Positions 48,966 through 63,000 of a stretch of DNA of 64,000 nucleotides are shown here, in pieces. The position numbers were made by a program, and so were the translations under genes. Below the pieces are notes generated by a model. The model did no database searches, was not told the DNA's origin, and was given only the letters and a program-made list of their open reading frames with translations. The stretch comes from Osmia lignaria lignaria (Eukaryota > Arthropoda > Insecta > Hymenoptera > Megachilidae): positions 5,890,001-5,954,000 of the forward strand of contig NW_027478168.1 in the NCBI RefSeq assembly GCF_051020975.1, in the 5' to 3' direction. Within the stretch, counting starts at the first letter, position 1. The number at the start of each line of letters is the position of its first letter.

Positions 48966-51219
48966 TTGCAGATTCAGCTCAAAGGAACTGGCCTGACGGA
49001 CATATTTCGAGATATTTCTTCTTCTTGTTGTTCTTCCTCTCCACAGCTAAGCTGGAAGTGGCATTTGCAGCTCGCAATAGTGCAGAGTTATCTCAAAGAA
49101 AGGGGCCACGGTGTTTCTGTATCTCTATTATGTTGGTGCGGCTTCGGAACTTTTAAATATCTTGATATATCTCGAGAACTACGCATCTGATCAAAAAATA
49201 TCATAGAACATAAAAAGTAGGAAACTTAATTCTCTACAAAAAAGGTCTCTTAACATTTTGCCATAGCTCGCTTCGTTTCCGAGATATTTGCAGATTTATC
49301 TCAAGGGAAGGGGCCTGACGGACATATTTCGAGATATTTCTTCTTCTTGTTGTTCTTCTTCTGCACAGCTAAGCTGGAAGTGGCATTTGCAGCGCGCAAT
49401 AGTGCAGAGTTATCTCAAAGAAAGGGGCCACGGTGTTTCTGTATCTCTATTATGTTGGTGCGGCTTCGGAACTTTTAAATATCTTGATATATCTCGAGAA
49501 CTACGCTTCTGATCAAAAAATATCATACTACATAAAAAGTAGGAAACTTATTTCTCTACAAGAAAGGTCTCTAAACATTTTGCCATAGCTCGCTTCGTTT
49601 CCGAGATATTTGCAGATTTATCTCAAGGGAAGGGGCCTGACGGACATATTTCGAGATATTTCTTCTTCTTGTTGTTCTTCTTCTGCACAGCTAAGCTGGA
49701 AGTGGCATTTGCAGCGCGCAATAGTGCAGAGTTATCTCAAAGAAAGGGGCCACGGTGTTTCTGTATCTCTATTATGTTGGTGCGGCTTCGGAACTTTTAA
49801 ATATCTTGATATATCTCGAGAACTACGCTTCTGATCAAAAAATATCATACTACATAAAAAGTAGGAAACTTATTTCTCTACAAGAAAGGTCTCTAAACAT
49901 TTTGCCATAGCTCGCTTCGTTTCCGAGATATTTGCAGATTTATCTCAAGGGAAGGGGCCTGACGGACATATTTCGAGATATTTCTTCTTCTTGTTGTTCT
50001 TCTTCTGCACAGCTAAGCTGGAAGTGGCATTTGCAGCTCGCAATAGTGCAGAGTTATCTCAAAGAAAGGGGCCACGGTGTTTCTGTATCTCTATTATGTT
50101 GGTGCGGCTTCGGAACTTTTAAATATCTAGATATATCTCGAAAACTACGCTTCTGATCAAAAAATATCATAGAACGTAAATTGTAGGAAACATTATTCGC
50201 TACAAAAAAGGTCCCTTAACATTTTGCCATAGCTCGCTTCGTTTCCGAGATATTTGCAGATTTATCTCAAGGGAAGGGTCCTGATGGACATATTTCGAGA
50301 TATTTCTTCTTCTTGTTGTTCTTCTTCTGCACAGCTAAACTGGAAGTGGCATTTCCAGCTCGCAATCGTGCAGAGTTATCTCAAAGAAAGGGGCCACGGT
50401 GTTTCTGTATCTCTATTATGTTGGTGCGGCTTCGGAACTTTTAAATATCTTGATATATCTCGAGAACTACGCATCTGATCAAAAAATATCATACTACATA
50501 AAAAGTAGGAAACTTATTTCTCTACAAGAAAGGTCTCTAAACATTTTGCCATAGCTCGCTTCGTTTCCGAGATATTTGCAGATTTATCTCAAGGGAAGGG
50601 GCCTGACGGACATATTTCGAGATATTTCTTCTTCTTGTTGTTCTTCTTCTGCACAGCTAAGCTGGAAGTGGCATTTGCAGCTCGCAATAGTGCAGAGTTA
50701 TCTCAAAGAAAGGGGCCACGGTGTTTCTGTATCTCTATTATGTTGGTGCGGCTTCGGAACTTTTAAATATCTCGATATATCTCGAAAACTACGCTTCTGA
50801 TCAAAAAATATCATAGAACGTAAATTGTAGGAAACATTATTCTCTAAAAAAAAGGTCCCTTAACATTTTGCCATAGCTCGCTTCGTTTCCGAGATATTTG
50901 CAGATTTATCTCAAGGGAAGGGCCCTGATGGACATATTTCGAGATATTTCTTCTTCTTGTTGTTCTTCTTCTGCACAGCTAAGCTGGAAGTGGCATTTGC
51001 GGCTCGCACTAGTGCACAGTTATCTCAAAGAAAGGGGCCACGGTGTTTCTGTATCTCTATTATGTTGGTGCGTCTTCGGAACTTTTAAATATCTCGATAT
51101 ATCTCGAAAACTACGCTTCTGATCAAAAAATATCATAGAACATAAATTGTAGGAAACATAATTCTCTACAAAAAACGTCTCTTAACATTTTGCCATAGCT
51201 CGCTTCGTTTCCGAGATAT
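48966..51219 (+). repeat. Seven-monomer HOR O-p-p-L-K-L-KM, copy 2
   Basis: Near-identical to 46712-48965. The few differences noticed include GGAAG instead of GCAAG near 49377, CTCGCAATAG instead of CTCCCAATAG near 50684, a private ATCTAGATAT near 50128 and GGGCCCTGATGG at 50898. It also starts the large 25-monomer duplication. Confidence 0.9.
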
Positions 51220-52185
51220 TTGCAGATTCAGCTCAAAGGAACTGGCCTGACGGACATATTTCGAGATATTTCTTCTTCTTGTTGTTCTTCCTCTCCACAG
51301 CTAAGCTGGAAGTGGCATTTGCAGCTCGCAATAGTGCAGAGTTATCTCAAAGAAAGGGGCCACGGTGTTTCTGTATCTCTATTATGTTGGTGCGGCTTCG
51401 GAACTTTTAAATATCTTGATATATCTCGAGAACTACGCATCTGATCAAAAAATATCATAGAACATAAAAAGTAGGAAACTTAATTCTCTACAAAAAAGGT
51501 CTCTTAACATTTTGCCATAGCTCGCTTCGTTTCCGAGATATTTGCAGATTTATCTCAAGGGAAGGGGCCTGACGGACATATTTCGAGATATTTCTTCTTC
51601 TTGTTGTTCTTCTTCTGCACAGCTAAGCTGGAAGTGGCATTTGCGGCTCGCACTAGTGCACAGTTATCTCAAAGAAAGGGGCCACGGTGTTTCTGTATCT
51701 CTATTATGTTGGTGCGTCTTCGGAACTTTTAAATATCTCGATATATCTCGAAAACTACGCTTCTGATCAAAAAATATCATAGAACATAAATTGTAGGAAA
51801 CATAATTCTCTACAAAAAACGTCTCTTAACATTTTGCCATAGCTCGCTTCGTTTCCGAGATATTTGCAGATTCAGCTCAAAGGAACTGGCCTGACGGACA
51901 TATTTCGAGATATTTCTTCTTCTTGTTGTTCTTCCTCTCCACAGCTAAGCTGGAAGTGGCATTTGCAGCTCGCAATAGTGCAGAGTTATCTCAAAGAAAG
52001 GGGCCACGGTGTTTCTGTATCTCTATTATGTTGGTGCGGCTTCGGAACTTTTAAATATCTTGATATATCTCGAGAACTACGCATCTGATCAAAAAATATC
52101 ATAGAACATAAAAAGTAGGAAACTTAATTCTCTACAAAAAAGGTCTCTTAACATTTTGCCATAGCTCGCTTCGTTTCCGAGATAT
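51220..52185 (+). repeat. O-M'-O segment
   Basis: Monomers O at 51220 and 51864 flank the M-like monomer at 51542, giving a two-monomer (644 bp) periodicity with the preceding KM. It recurs at 59270-60235 (+8050). Confidence 0.86.
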
Positions 52186-54761
52186 TTGCAGATTTATCTC
52201 AAGGGAAGGGGCCTGACGGACATATTTCGAGATATTTCTTCTTCTTGTTGTTCTTCTTCTGCACAGCTAAGCTGGAAGTGGCATTTGCAGCGCGCAATAG
52301 TGCAGAGTTATCTCAAAGAAAGGGGCCACGGTGTTTCTGTATCTCTATTATGTTGGTGCGGCTTCGGAACTTTTAAATATCTTGATATATCTCGAGAACT
52401 ACGCTTCTGATCAAAAAATATCATACTACATAAAAAGTAGGAAACTTATTTCTCTACAAGAAAGGTCTCTTCACATTTTGCCATAGCTCGCTTCGTTTCC
52501 GAGATATTTGCAGATTTATCTCAAGGGAAGAGGCCTGACGGACATATTTCGAGATATTTCTTCTTCTTGTTGTTCTTCTTCTGCACAGCTAAGCTGGAAG
52601 TGGCATTTGCATCTCGCAATAGTGCAGAGTTATCTCAAAGAAAGGGGCCACGGTGTTTCTGTATCTCTATTATGTTGGTGCGGCTTCGGAACTTTTAAAT
52701 ATCTCGATATATCTCGAAAACTACGCTTCTGATCAAAAAATATCATAGAACGTAAATTGTAGGAAACATTATTCTCTACAAAAAAGGTCCCTTAACATTT
52801 TGCCATAGCTCGCTTCGTTTCCGAGATATTTGCAGATTTATCTCAAGGGAAGGGTCCTGATGGACATATTTCGAGATATTTCTTCTTCTTGTTGTTCTTC
52901 TTCTGCACAGCTAAACTGGAAGTGGCATTTCCAGCTCGCAATCGTGCAGAGTTATTTCAAAGAAAGGGGCCACGGTGTTTCTGTATCTCTATTATGTTGG
53001 TGCGGCTTCGGAACTTTTAAATATCTTGATATATCTCGAGAACTACGCTTCTGATCAAAAAATATCATACTACATAAAAAGTAGGAAACTTATTTCTCTA
53101 CAAGAAAGGTCTCTAAACATTTTGCCATAGCTCGCTTCGTTTCCGAGATATTTGCAGATTTATCTCAAGGGAAGGGGCCTGACGGACATATTTCGAGATA
53201 TTTCTTCTTCTTGTTGTTCTTCTTCTGCACAGCTATGCTGGAAGTGGCATTTGCAGCTCGCAATAGTGCAGAGTTATCTCAAAGAAAGGGGCCACGGTGT
53301 TTCTGTATCTCTATTATGTTGGTGCGGCTTCGGAACTTTTAAATATCTTGATATATCTCGAGAACTACGCATCTGATCAAAAAATATCATAGAACATAAA
53401 AAGTAGGAAACTTAATTCTCTACAAAAAAGGTCTCTTAACATTTTGCCATAGCTCGCTTCGTTTCCGAGATATTTGCAGATTTATCTCAAGGGAAGGGGC
53501 CTGACGGACATATTTCGAGATATTTCTTCTTCTTGTTGTTCTTCTTCTGCACAGCTAAGCTGGAAGTGGCATTTGCAGCGCGCAATAGTGCAGAGTTATC
53601 TCAAAGAAAGGGGCCACGGTGTTTCTGTATCTCTATTATGTTGGTGCGGCTTCGGAACTTTTAAATATCTTGATATATCTCGAGAACTACGCTTCTGATC
53701 AAAAAATATCATACTACATAAAAAGTAGGAAACTTATTTCTCTACAAGAAAGGTCTCTAAACATTTTGCCATAGCTCGCTTCGTTTCCGAGATATTTGCA
53801 GATTTATCTCAAGGGAAGGGGCCTGACGGACATATTTCGAGATATTTCTTCTTCTTGTTGTTCTTCTTCTGCACAGCTAAGCTGGAAGTGGCATTTGCAG
53901 CTCGCAATAGTGCAGAGTTATCTCAAAGAAAGGGGCCACGGTGTTTCTGTATCTCTATTATGTTGGTGCGGCTTCGGAACTTTTAAATATCTCGATATAT
54001 CTCGAAAACTACGCTTCTGATCAAAAAATATCATAGAACGTAAATTGTAGGAAACATTATTCTCTACAAAAAAGGTCCCGTAACATTTTGCCATAGCTCC
54101 CTTCGTTTCCGAGATATTTGCAGATTTATCTCAAGGGAAGGGTCCTGATGGACATATTTCGAGATATTTCTTCTTCTTGTTGTTCTTCTTCTGCACAGCT
54201 AAACTGGAAGTGGCATTTCCAGCTCGCAATCGTGCAGAGTTATTTCAAAGAAAGGGGCCACGGTGTTTCTGTATCTCTATTATGTTGGTGCGGCTTCGGA
54301 ACTTTTAAATATCTTGATATATCTCGAGAACTACGCTTCTGATCAAAAAATATCATACTACATAAAAAGTAGGAAACTTATTTCTCTACAAGAAAGGTCT
54401 CTAAACATTTTGCCATAGCTCGCTTCGTTTCCGAGATATTTGCAGATTTATCTCAAGGGAAGGGGCCTGACGGACATATTTCGAGATATTTCTTCTTCTT
54501 GTTGTTCTTCTTCTGCACAGCTATGCTGGAAGTGGCATTTGCAGCTCGCAATAGTGCAGAGTTATCTCAAAGAAAGGGGCCACGGTGTTTCTGTATCTCT
54601 ATTATGTTGGTGCGGCTTCGGAACTTTTAAATATCTCGATATATCTCGAAAACTACGCTTCTGATCAAAAAATATCATAGAACGTAAATTGTAGGAAACA
54701 TTATTCTCTACAAAAAAGGTCCCTTAACATTTTGCCATAGCTCGCTTCGTTTCCGAGATAT
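52186..54761 (+). repeat. Four-monomer HOR (p-L-K-Z) x2
   Basis: p (52186, 53474), L (52508, 53796), K with GTTATTTCAAAG (52830, 54118) and Z with GCTATGCTGG (53152, 54440) repeat at 1288 bp. The second Z has a type II tail, unlike the first. Both copies recur at +8050 bp. Confidence 0.88.
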
Positions 54762-57015
54762 TTGCAGATTTATCTCAAGGGAAGGGTCCTGATGGACATA
54801 TTTCGAGATATTTCTTCTTCTTGTTGTTCTTCTTCTGCACAGCTAAACTGGAAGTGGCATTTCCAGCTCGCAATCGTGCAGAGTTATCTCAAAGAAAGGG
54901 GCCACGGTGTTTCTGTATCTCTATTATGTTGGTGCGGCTTCGGAACTTTTAAATATCTTGATATATCTCGAGAACTACGCCTCTGATCGAAAAATATGAT
55001 AGAACATAAAAAGTAGGAAACTTAATTCTCTACAAAAACGGTCTCTTAACATTTTGCCATAGCTCGCTTCGTTTCCGCGACATTTGCAGATTTATCTCAA
55101 GGGAAGGGGCCTGACGGACATATTTCGAGATATTTCTTCTTCTTGTTGTTCTTCTTCTGCACAGCTAAGCTGGAAGTGGCATTTGCGGCTCGCACTAGTG
55201 CACAGTTATCTCAAAGAAAGGGGCCACGGTGTTTCTGTATCTCTATTATGTTGGTGCGGCTTCGGAACTTTTAAATATCTTGATATATCTCGAGAACTAC
55301 GCGTCTGATCAAAAAATATCATAGAACATGAAAAGTAGGAAACTTAATTCTCTACAAAAAAGGTCTCTTAACATTTTGCCATAGCTCGCTTCGTTTCCGA
55401 GATATTTGCAGATTCAGCTCAAAGGAACTGGCCTGACGGACATATTTCGAGATATTTCTTCTTCTTGTTGTTCTTCCTCTGCACAGCTAAGCTGGAAGTG
55501 GCATTTGCAGCTCGCAATAGTGCAGAGTTATCTCAAAGAAAGGGGCCACGGTGTTTCTGTATCTCTATTATGTTGGTGCGGCTTCGGAACTTTTAAATAT
55601 CTTGATATATCTCGAGAACTACACGTCTGATCAAAAAATATCGTAGAAGATAAAAAGTAGGAAACTTAATTCTCTACAAAAACGGTCTCTTAACATTTTG
55701 CCATAGCTCGCTTCGTTTCCGAGATATTTGCAGATATATCTCAAGGGAAGGGGCCTGACGGACATATTTCGAGATATTTCTTCTTCTTGTTGTTCTTCTT
55801 CTGCACAGCTAAGCTGGAAGTGGCATTTGCGGCTCGCACTAGTGCACAGTTATCTCAAAGAAAGGGGCCACGGTGTTTCTGTATCTCTATTATGTTGGTG
55901 CGGCTTCGGAACTTTTAAATATCTTGATATATCTCGAGAACTACGCATCTGATCAAAAAATATCATAGAACATGAAAAGTAGGAAACTTAATTCTCTACA
56001 AAAAAGGTCTCTTAACATTTTGCCATAGCTCTCTTCGTTTCCGAGATATTTGCAGATTTATCTCAAGGGAAGGGGCCTGACGGACATATTTCGAGATATT
56101 TCTTCTTCTTGTTGTTCTTCTTCTGCACAGCTGAGCTGAAAGTGGCATTTGCAGGTCGCAATAGTACACAGTTATCTCAAAGAAAGGGGCCACGGTGTTT
56201 CTGTATCTCTATTATGTTGGTGCGGCTACGGAACTTTTAAATATCTTGATATATCTCGAGAACTACACGTCTGATCAAAAAATATCATAGAAGATAAAAA
56301 GTAGGAAACTTAATTCTCTACAAAAACGGTCTCTTAACATTTTGCCATAGCTCGCTTCGTTTCCGAGATATTTGCAGATATATCTCAAGGGAAGGGGCCT
56401 GACGGACATATTTCGAGATATTTCTTCTTCTTGTTGTTCTTCTTCTGCACAGCTAAGCTGGAAGTGGCATTTGCGGCTCGCACTAGTGCACAGTTATCTC
56501 AAAGAAAGGGGCCACGGTGTTTCTGTATCTCTATTATGTTGGTGCGGCTTCGGAACTTTTAAATATCTTGATATATCTCGAGAACTACGCGTCTGATCAA
56601 AAAATATCATAGAACATGAAAAGTAGGAAACTTAATTCTCTACAAAAAAGGTCTCTTAACATTTTGCCATAGCTCGCTTCGTTTCCGAGATATTTGCAGA
56701 TTCAGCTCAAAGGAACTGGCCTGACGGACATATTTCGAGATATTTCTTCTTCTTGTTGTTCTTCCTCTGCACAGCTAAGCTGGAAGTGGCATTTGCAGCT
56801 CGCAATAGTGCAGAGTTATCTCAAAGAAAGGGGCCACGGTGTTTCTGTATCTCTATTATGTTGGTGCGGCTTCGGAACTTTTAAATATCTTGATATATCT
56901 CGAGAACTACGCATCTGATCAAAAAATATCATACTACATAAAAAGTAGGAAACTTATTTCTCTACAAGAAAGGTCTCTAAACATTTTGCCATAGCTCGCT
57001 TCGTTTCCGAGATAT
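54762..57015 (+). repeat. K-M-O'-M-N-M-O' segment
   Basis: K ends in GCCTCTGATCG. M (55084) starts after CCGCGACATTTGCAG. O' has TTCCTCTGCACAG rather than CTCCACAG. N at 56050 matches 46390. M-O' at 55084-55727 recurs at 56372-57015 (+1288). ACTACACGTCTG tails are shared by 55406 and 56050. Confidence 0.85.
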
Positions 57016-60000
57016 TTGCAGATTCAGCTCAAAGGAACTGGCCTGACGGACATATTTCGAGATATTTCTTCTTCTTGTTGTTCTTCCTCTCCACAGCTAA
57101 GCTGGAAGTGGCATTTGCAGCTCGCAATAGTGCAGAGTTATCTCAAAGAAAGGGGCCACGGTGTTTCTGTATCTCTATTATGTTGGTGCGGCTTCGGAAC
57201 TTTTAAATATCTTGATATATCTCGAGAACTACGCATCTGATCAAAAAATATCATAGAACATAAAAAGTAGGAAACTTAATTCTCTACAAAAAAGGTCTCT
57301 TAACATTTTGCCATAGCTCGCTTCGTTTCCGAGATATTTGCAGATTTATCTCAAGGGAAGGGGCCTGACGGACATATTTCGAGATATTTCTTCTTCTTGT
57401 TGTTCTTCTTCTGCACAGCTAAGCTGGAAGTGGCATTTGCAGCGCGCAATAGTGCAGAGTTATCTCAAAGAAAGGGGCCACGGTGTTTCTGTATCTCTAT
57501 TATGTTGGTGCGGCTTCGGAACTTTTAAATATCTTGATATATCTCGAGAACTACGCTTCTGATCAAAAAATATCATACTACATAAAAAGTAGGAAACTTA
57601 TTTCTCTACAAGAAAGGTCTCTAAACATTTTGCCATAGCTCGCTTCGTTTCCGAGATATTTGCAGATTTATCTCAAGGGAAGGGGCCTGACGGACATATT
57701 TCGAGATATTTCTTCTTCTTGTTGTTCTTCTTCTGCACAGCTAAGCTGGAAGTGGCATTTGCAGCGCGCAATAGTGCAGAGTTATCTCAAAGAAAGGGGC
57801 CACGGTGTTTCTGTATCTCTATTATGTTGGTGCGGCTTCGGAACTTTTAAATATCTTGATATATCTCGAGAACTACGCTTCTGATCAAAAAATATCATAC
57901 TACATAAAAAGTAGGAAACTTATTTCTCTACAAGAAAGGTCTCTAAACATTTTGCCATAGCTCGCTTCGTTTCCGAGATATTTGCAGATTTATCTCAAGG
58001 GAAGGGGCCTGACGGACATATTTCGAGATATTTCTTCTTCTTGTTGTTCTTCTTCTGCACAGCTAAGCTGGAAGTGGCATTTGCAGCTCGCAATAGTGCA
58101 GAGTTATCTCAAAGAAAGGGGCCACGGTGTTTCTGTATCTCTATTATGTTGGTGCGGCTTCGGAACTTTTAAATATCTCGATATATCTCGAAAACTACGC
58201 TTCTGATCAAAAAATATCATAGAACGTAAATTGTAGGAAACATTATTCGCTACAAAAAAGGTCCCTTAACATTTTGCCATAGCTCGCTTCGTTTCCGAGA
58301 TATTTGCAGATTTATCTCAAGGGAAGGGTCCTGATGGACATATTTCGAGATATTTCTTCTTCTTGTTGTTCTTCTTCTGCACAGCTAAACTGGAAGTGGC
58401 ATTTCCAGCTCGCAATCGTGCAGAGTTATCTCAAAGAAAGGGGCCACGGTGTTTCTGTATCTCTATTATGTTGGTGCGGCTTCGGAACTTTTAAATATCT
58501 TGATATATCTCGAGAACTACGCATCTGATCAAAAAATATCATACTACATAAAAAGTAGGAAACTTATTTCTCTACAAGAAAGGTCTCTAAACATTTTGCC
58601 ATAGCTCGCTTCGTTTCCGAGATATTTGCAGATTTATCTCAAGGGAAGGGGCCTGACGGACATATTTCGAGATATTTCTTCTTCTTGTTGTTCTTCTTCT
58701 GCACAGCTAAGCTGGAAGTGGCATTTGCAGCTCGCAATAGTGCAGAGTTATCTCAAAGAAAGGGGCCACGGTGTTTCTGTATCTCTATTATGTTGGTGCG
58801 GCTTCGGAACTTTTAAATATCTCGATATATCTCGAAAACTACGCTTCTGATCAAAAAATATCATAGAACGTAAATTGTAGGAAACATTATTCTCTAAAAA
58901 AAAGGTCCCTTAACATTTTGCAATAGCTCGCTTCGTTTCCGAGATATTTGCAGATTTATCTCAAGGGAAGGGTCCTGATGGACATATTTCGAGATATTTC
59001 TTCTTCTTGTTGTTCTTCTTCTGCACAGCTAAGCTGGAAGTGGCATTTGCGGCTCGCACTAGTGCACAGTTATCTCAAAGAAAGGGGCCACGGTGTTTCT
59101 GTATCTCTATTATGTTGGTGCGTCTTCGGAACTTTTAAATATCTCGATATATCTCGAAAACTACGCTTCTGATCAAAAAATATCATAGAACATAAATTGT
59201 AGGAAACATAATTCTCTACAAAAAACGTCTCTTAACATTTTGCCATAGCTCGCTTCGTTTCCGAGATATTTGCAGATTCAGCTCAAAGGAACTGGCCTGA
59301 CGGACATATTTCGAGATATTTCTTCTTCTTGTTGTTCTTCCTCTCCACAGCTAAGCTGGAAGTGGCATTTGCAGCTCGCAATAGTGCAGAGTTATCTCAA
59401 AGAAAGGGGCCACGGTGTTTCTGTATCTCTATTATGTTGGTGCGGCTTCGGAACTTTTAAATATCTTGATATATCTCGAGAACTACGCATCTGATCAAAA
59501 AATATCATAGAACATAAAAAGTAGGAAACTTAATTCTCTACAAAAAAGGTCTCTTAACATTTTGCCATAGCTCGCTTCGTTTCCGAGATATTTGCAGATT
59601 TATCGCAAGGGAAGGGGCCTGACGGACATATTTCGAGATATTTCTTCTTCTTGTTGTTCTTCTTCTGCACAGCTAAGCTGGAAGTGGCATTTGCGGCTCG
59701 CACTAGTGCACAGTTATCTCAAAGAAAGGGGCCACGGTGTTTCTGTATCTCTATTATGTTGGTGCGTCTTCGGAACTTTTAAATATCTCGATATATCTCG
59801 AAAACTACGCTTCTGATCAAAAAATATCATAGAACATAAATTGTAGGAAACATAATTCTCTACAAAAAACGTCTCTCAACATTTTGCCATAGCTCGCTTC
59901 GTTTCCGAGATATTTGCAGATTCAGCTCAAAGGAACTGGCCTGACGGACATATTTCGAGATATTTCTTCTTCTTGTTGTTCTTCCTCTCCACAGCTAAGC

Positions 60001-63000
60001 TGGAAGTGGCATTTGCAGCTCGCAATAGTGCAGAGTTATCTCAAAGAAAGGGGCCACGGTGTTTCTGTATCTCTATTATGTTGGTGCGGCTTCGGAACTT
60101 TTAAATATCTTGATATATCTCGAGAACTACGCATCTGATCAAAAAATATCATAGAACATAAAAAGTAGGAAACTTAATTCTCTACAAAAAAGGTCTCTTA
60201 ACATTTTGCCATAGCTCGCTTCGTTTCCGAGATATTTGCAGATTTATCTCAAGGGAAGGGGCCTGACGGACATATTTCGAGATATTTCTTCTTCTTGTTG
60301 TTCTTCTTCTGCACAGCTAAGCTGGAAGTGGCATTTGCAGCGCGCAATAGTGCAGAGTTATCTCAAAGAAAGGGGCCACGGTGTTTCTGTATCTCTATTA
60401 TGTTGGTGCGGCTTCGGAACTTTTAAATATCTTGATATATCTCGAGAACTACGCTTCTGATCAAAAAATATCATACTACATAAAAAGTAGGAAACTTATT
60501 TCTCTACAAGAAAGGTCTCTTCACATTTTGCCATAGCTCGCTTCGTTTCCGAGATATTTGCAGATTTATCTCAAGGGAAGGGGCCTGACGGACATATTTC
60601 GAGATATTTCTTCTTCTTGTTGTTCTTCTTCTGCACAGCTAAGCTGGAAGTGGCATTTGCAGCTCGCAATAGTGCAGAGTTATCTCAAAGAAAGGGGCCA
60701 CGGTGTTTCTGTATCTCTATTATGTTGGTGCGGCTTCGGAACTTTTAAATATCTCGATATATCTCGAAAACTACGCTTCTGATCAAAAAATATCATAGAA
60801 CGTAAATTGTAGGAAACATTATTCTCTACAAAAAAGGTCCCTTAACATTTTGCCATAGCTCGCTTCGTTTCCGAGATATTTGCAGATTTATCTCAAGGGA
60901 AGGGTCCTGATGGACATATTTCGAGATATTTCTTCTTCTTGTTGTTCTTCTTCTGCACAGCTAAACTGGAAGTGGCATTTCCAGCTCGCAATCGTGCAGA
61001 GTTATTTCAAAGAAAGGGGCCACGGTGTTTCTGTATCTCTATTATGTTGGTGCGGCTTCGGAACTTTTAAATATCTTGATATATCTCGAGAACTACGCTT
61101 CTGATCAAAAAATATCATACTACATAAAAAGTAGGAAACTTATTTCTCTACAAGAAAGGTCTCTAAACATTTTGCCATAGCTCGCTTCGTTTCCGAGATA
61201 TTTGCAGATTTATCTCAAGGGAAGGGGCCTGACGGACATATTTCGAGATATTTCTTCTTCTTGTTGTTCTTCTTCTGCACAGCTATGCTGGAAGTGGCAT
61301 TTGCAGCTCGCAATAGTGCAGAGTTATCTCAAAGAAAGGGGCCACGGTGTTTCTGTATCTCTATTATGTTGGTGCGGCTTCGGAACTTTTAAATATCTTG
61401 ATATATCTCGAGAACTACGCATCTGATCAAAAAATATCATAGAACATAAAAAGTAGGAAACTTAATTCTCTACAAAAAAGGTCTCTTAACATTTTGCCAT
61501 AGCTCGCTTCGTTTCCGAGATATTTGCAGATTTATCTCAAGGGAAGGGGCCTGACGGACATATTTCGAGATATTTCTTCTTCTTGTTGTTCTTCTTCTGC
61601 ACAGCTAAGCTGGAAGTGGCATTTGCAGCGCGCAATAGTGCAGAGTTATCTCAAAGAAAGGGGCCACGGTGTTTCTGTATCTCTATTATGTTGGTGCGGC
61701 TTCGGAACTTTTAAATATCTTGATATATCTCGAGAACTACGCTTCTGATCAAAAAATATCATACTACATAAAAAGTAGGAAACTTATTTCTCTACAAGAA
61801 AGGTCTCTAAACATTTTGCCATAGCTCGCTTCGTTTCCGAGATATTTGCAGATTTATCTCAAGGGAAGGGGCCTGACGGACATATTTCGAGATATTTCTT
61901 CTTCTTGTTGTTCTTCTTCTGCACAGCTAAGCTGGAAGTGGCATTTGCAGCTCGCAATAGTGCAGAGTTATCTCAAAGAAAGGGGCCACGGTGTTTCTGT
62001 ATCTCTATTATGTTGGTGCGGCTTCGGAACTTTTAAATATCTCGATATATCTCGAAAACTACGCTTCTGATCAAAAAATATCATAGAACGTAAATTGTAG
62101 GAAATATTATTCTCTACAAAAAAGGTCCCGTAACATTTTGCCATAGCTCGCTTCGTTTCCGAGATATTTGCAGATTTATCTCAAGGGAAGGGTCCTGATG
62201 GACATATTTCGAGATATTTCTTCTTCTTGTTGTTCTTCTTCTGCACAGCTAAACTGGAAGTGGCATTTCCAGCTCGCAATCGTGCAGAGTTATTTCAAAG
62301 AAAGGGGCCACGGTGTTTCTGTATCTCTATTATGTTGGTGCGGCTTCGGAACTTTTAAATATCTTGATATATCTCGAGAACTACGCTTCTGATCAAAAAA
62401 TATCATACTACATAAAAAGTAGGAAACTTATTTCTCTACAAGAAAGGTCTCTAAACATTTTGCCATAGCTCGCTTCGTTTCCGAGATATTTGCAGATTTA
62501 TCTCAAGGGAAGGGGCCTGACGGACATATTTCGAGATATTTCTTCTTCTTGTTGTTCTTCTTCTGCACAGCTATGCTGGAAGTGGCATTTGCAGCTCGCA
62601 ATAGTGCAGAGTTATCTCAAAGAAAGGGGCCACGGTGTTTCTGTATCTCTATTATGTTGGTGCGGCTTCGGAACTTTTAAATATCTCGATATATCTCGAA
62701 AACTACGCTTCTGATCAAAAAATATCATAGAACGTAAATTGTAGGAAACATTATTCTCTACAAAAAAGGTCCCTTAACATTTTGCCATAGCTCGCTTCGT
62801 TTCCGAGATATTTGCAGATTTATCTCAAGGGAAGGGTCCTGATGGACATATTTCGAGATATTTCTTTTTCTTGTTGTTCTTCTTCTGCACAGCTAAACTG
62901 GAAGTGGCATTTCCAGCTCGCAATCGTGCAGAGTTATCTCAAAGAAAGGGGCCACGGTGTTTCTGTATCTCTATTATGTTGGTGCGGCTTCGGAACTTTT

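Noticed and set aside
1258..56193. Minus-strand 65- and 76-codon frames (for example 1258-1455, 26757-26987, 55996-56193)
   Set aside because: They are complementary shadows of the same monomer segment, open only where single variants remove a stop, and have no independent support.
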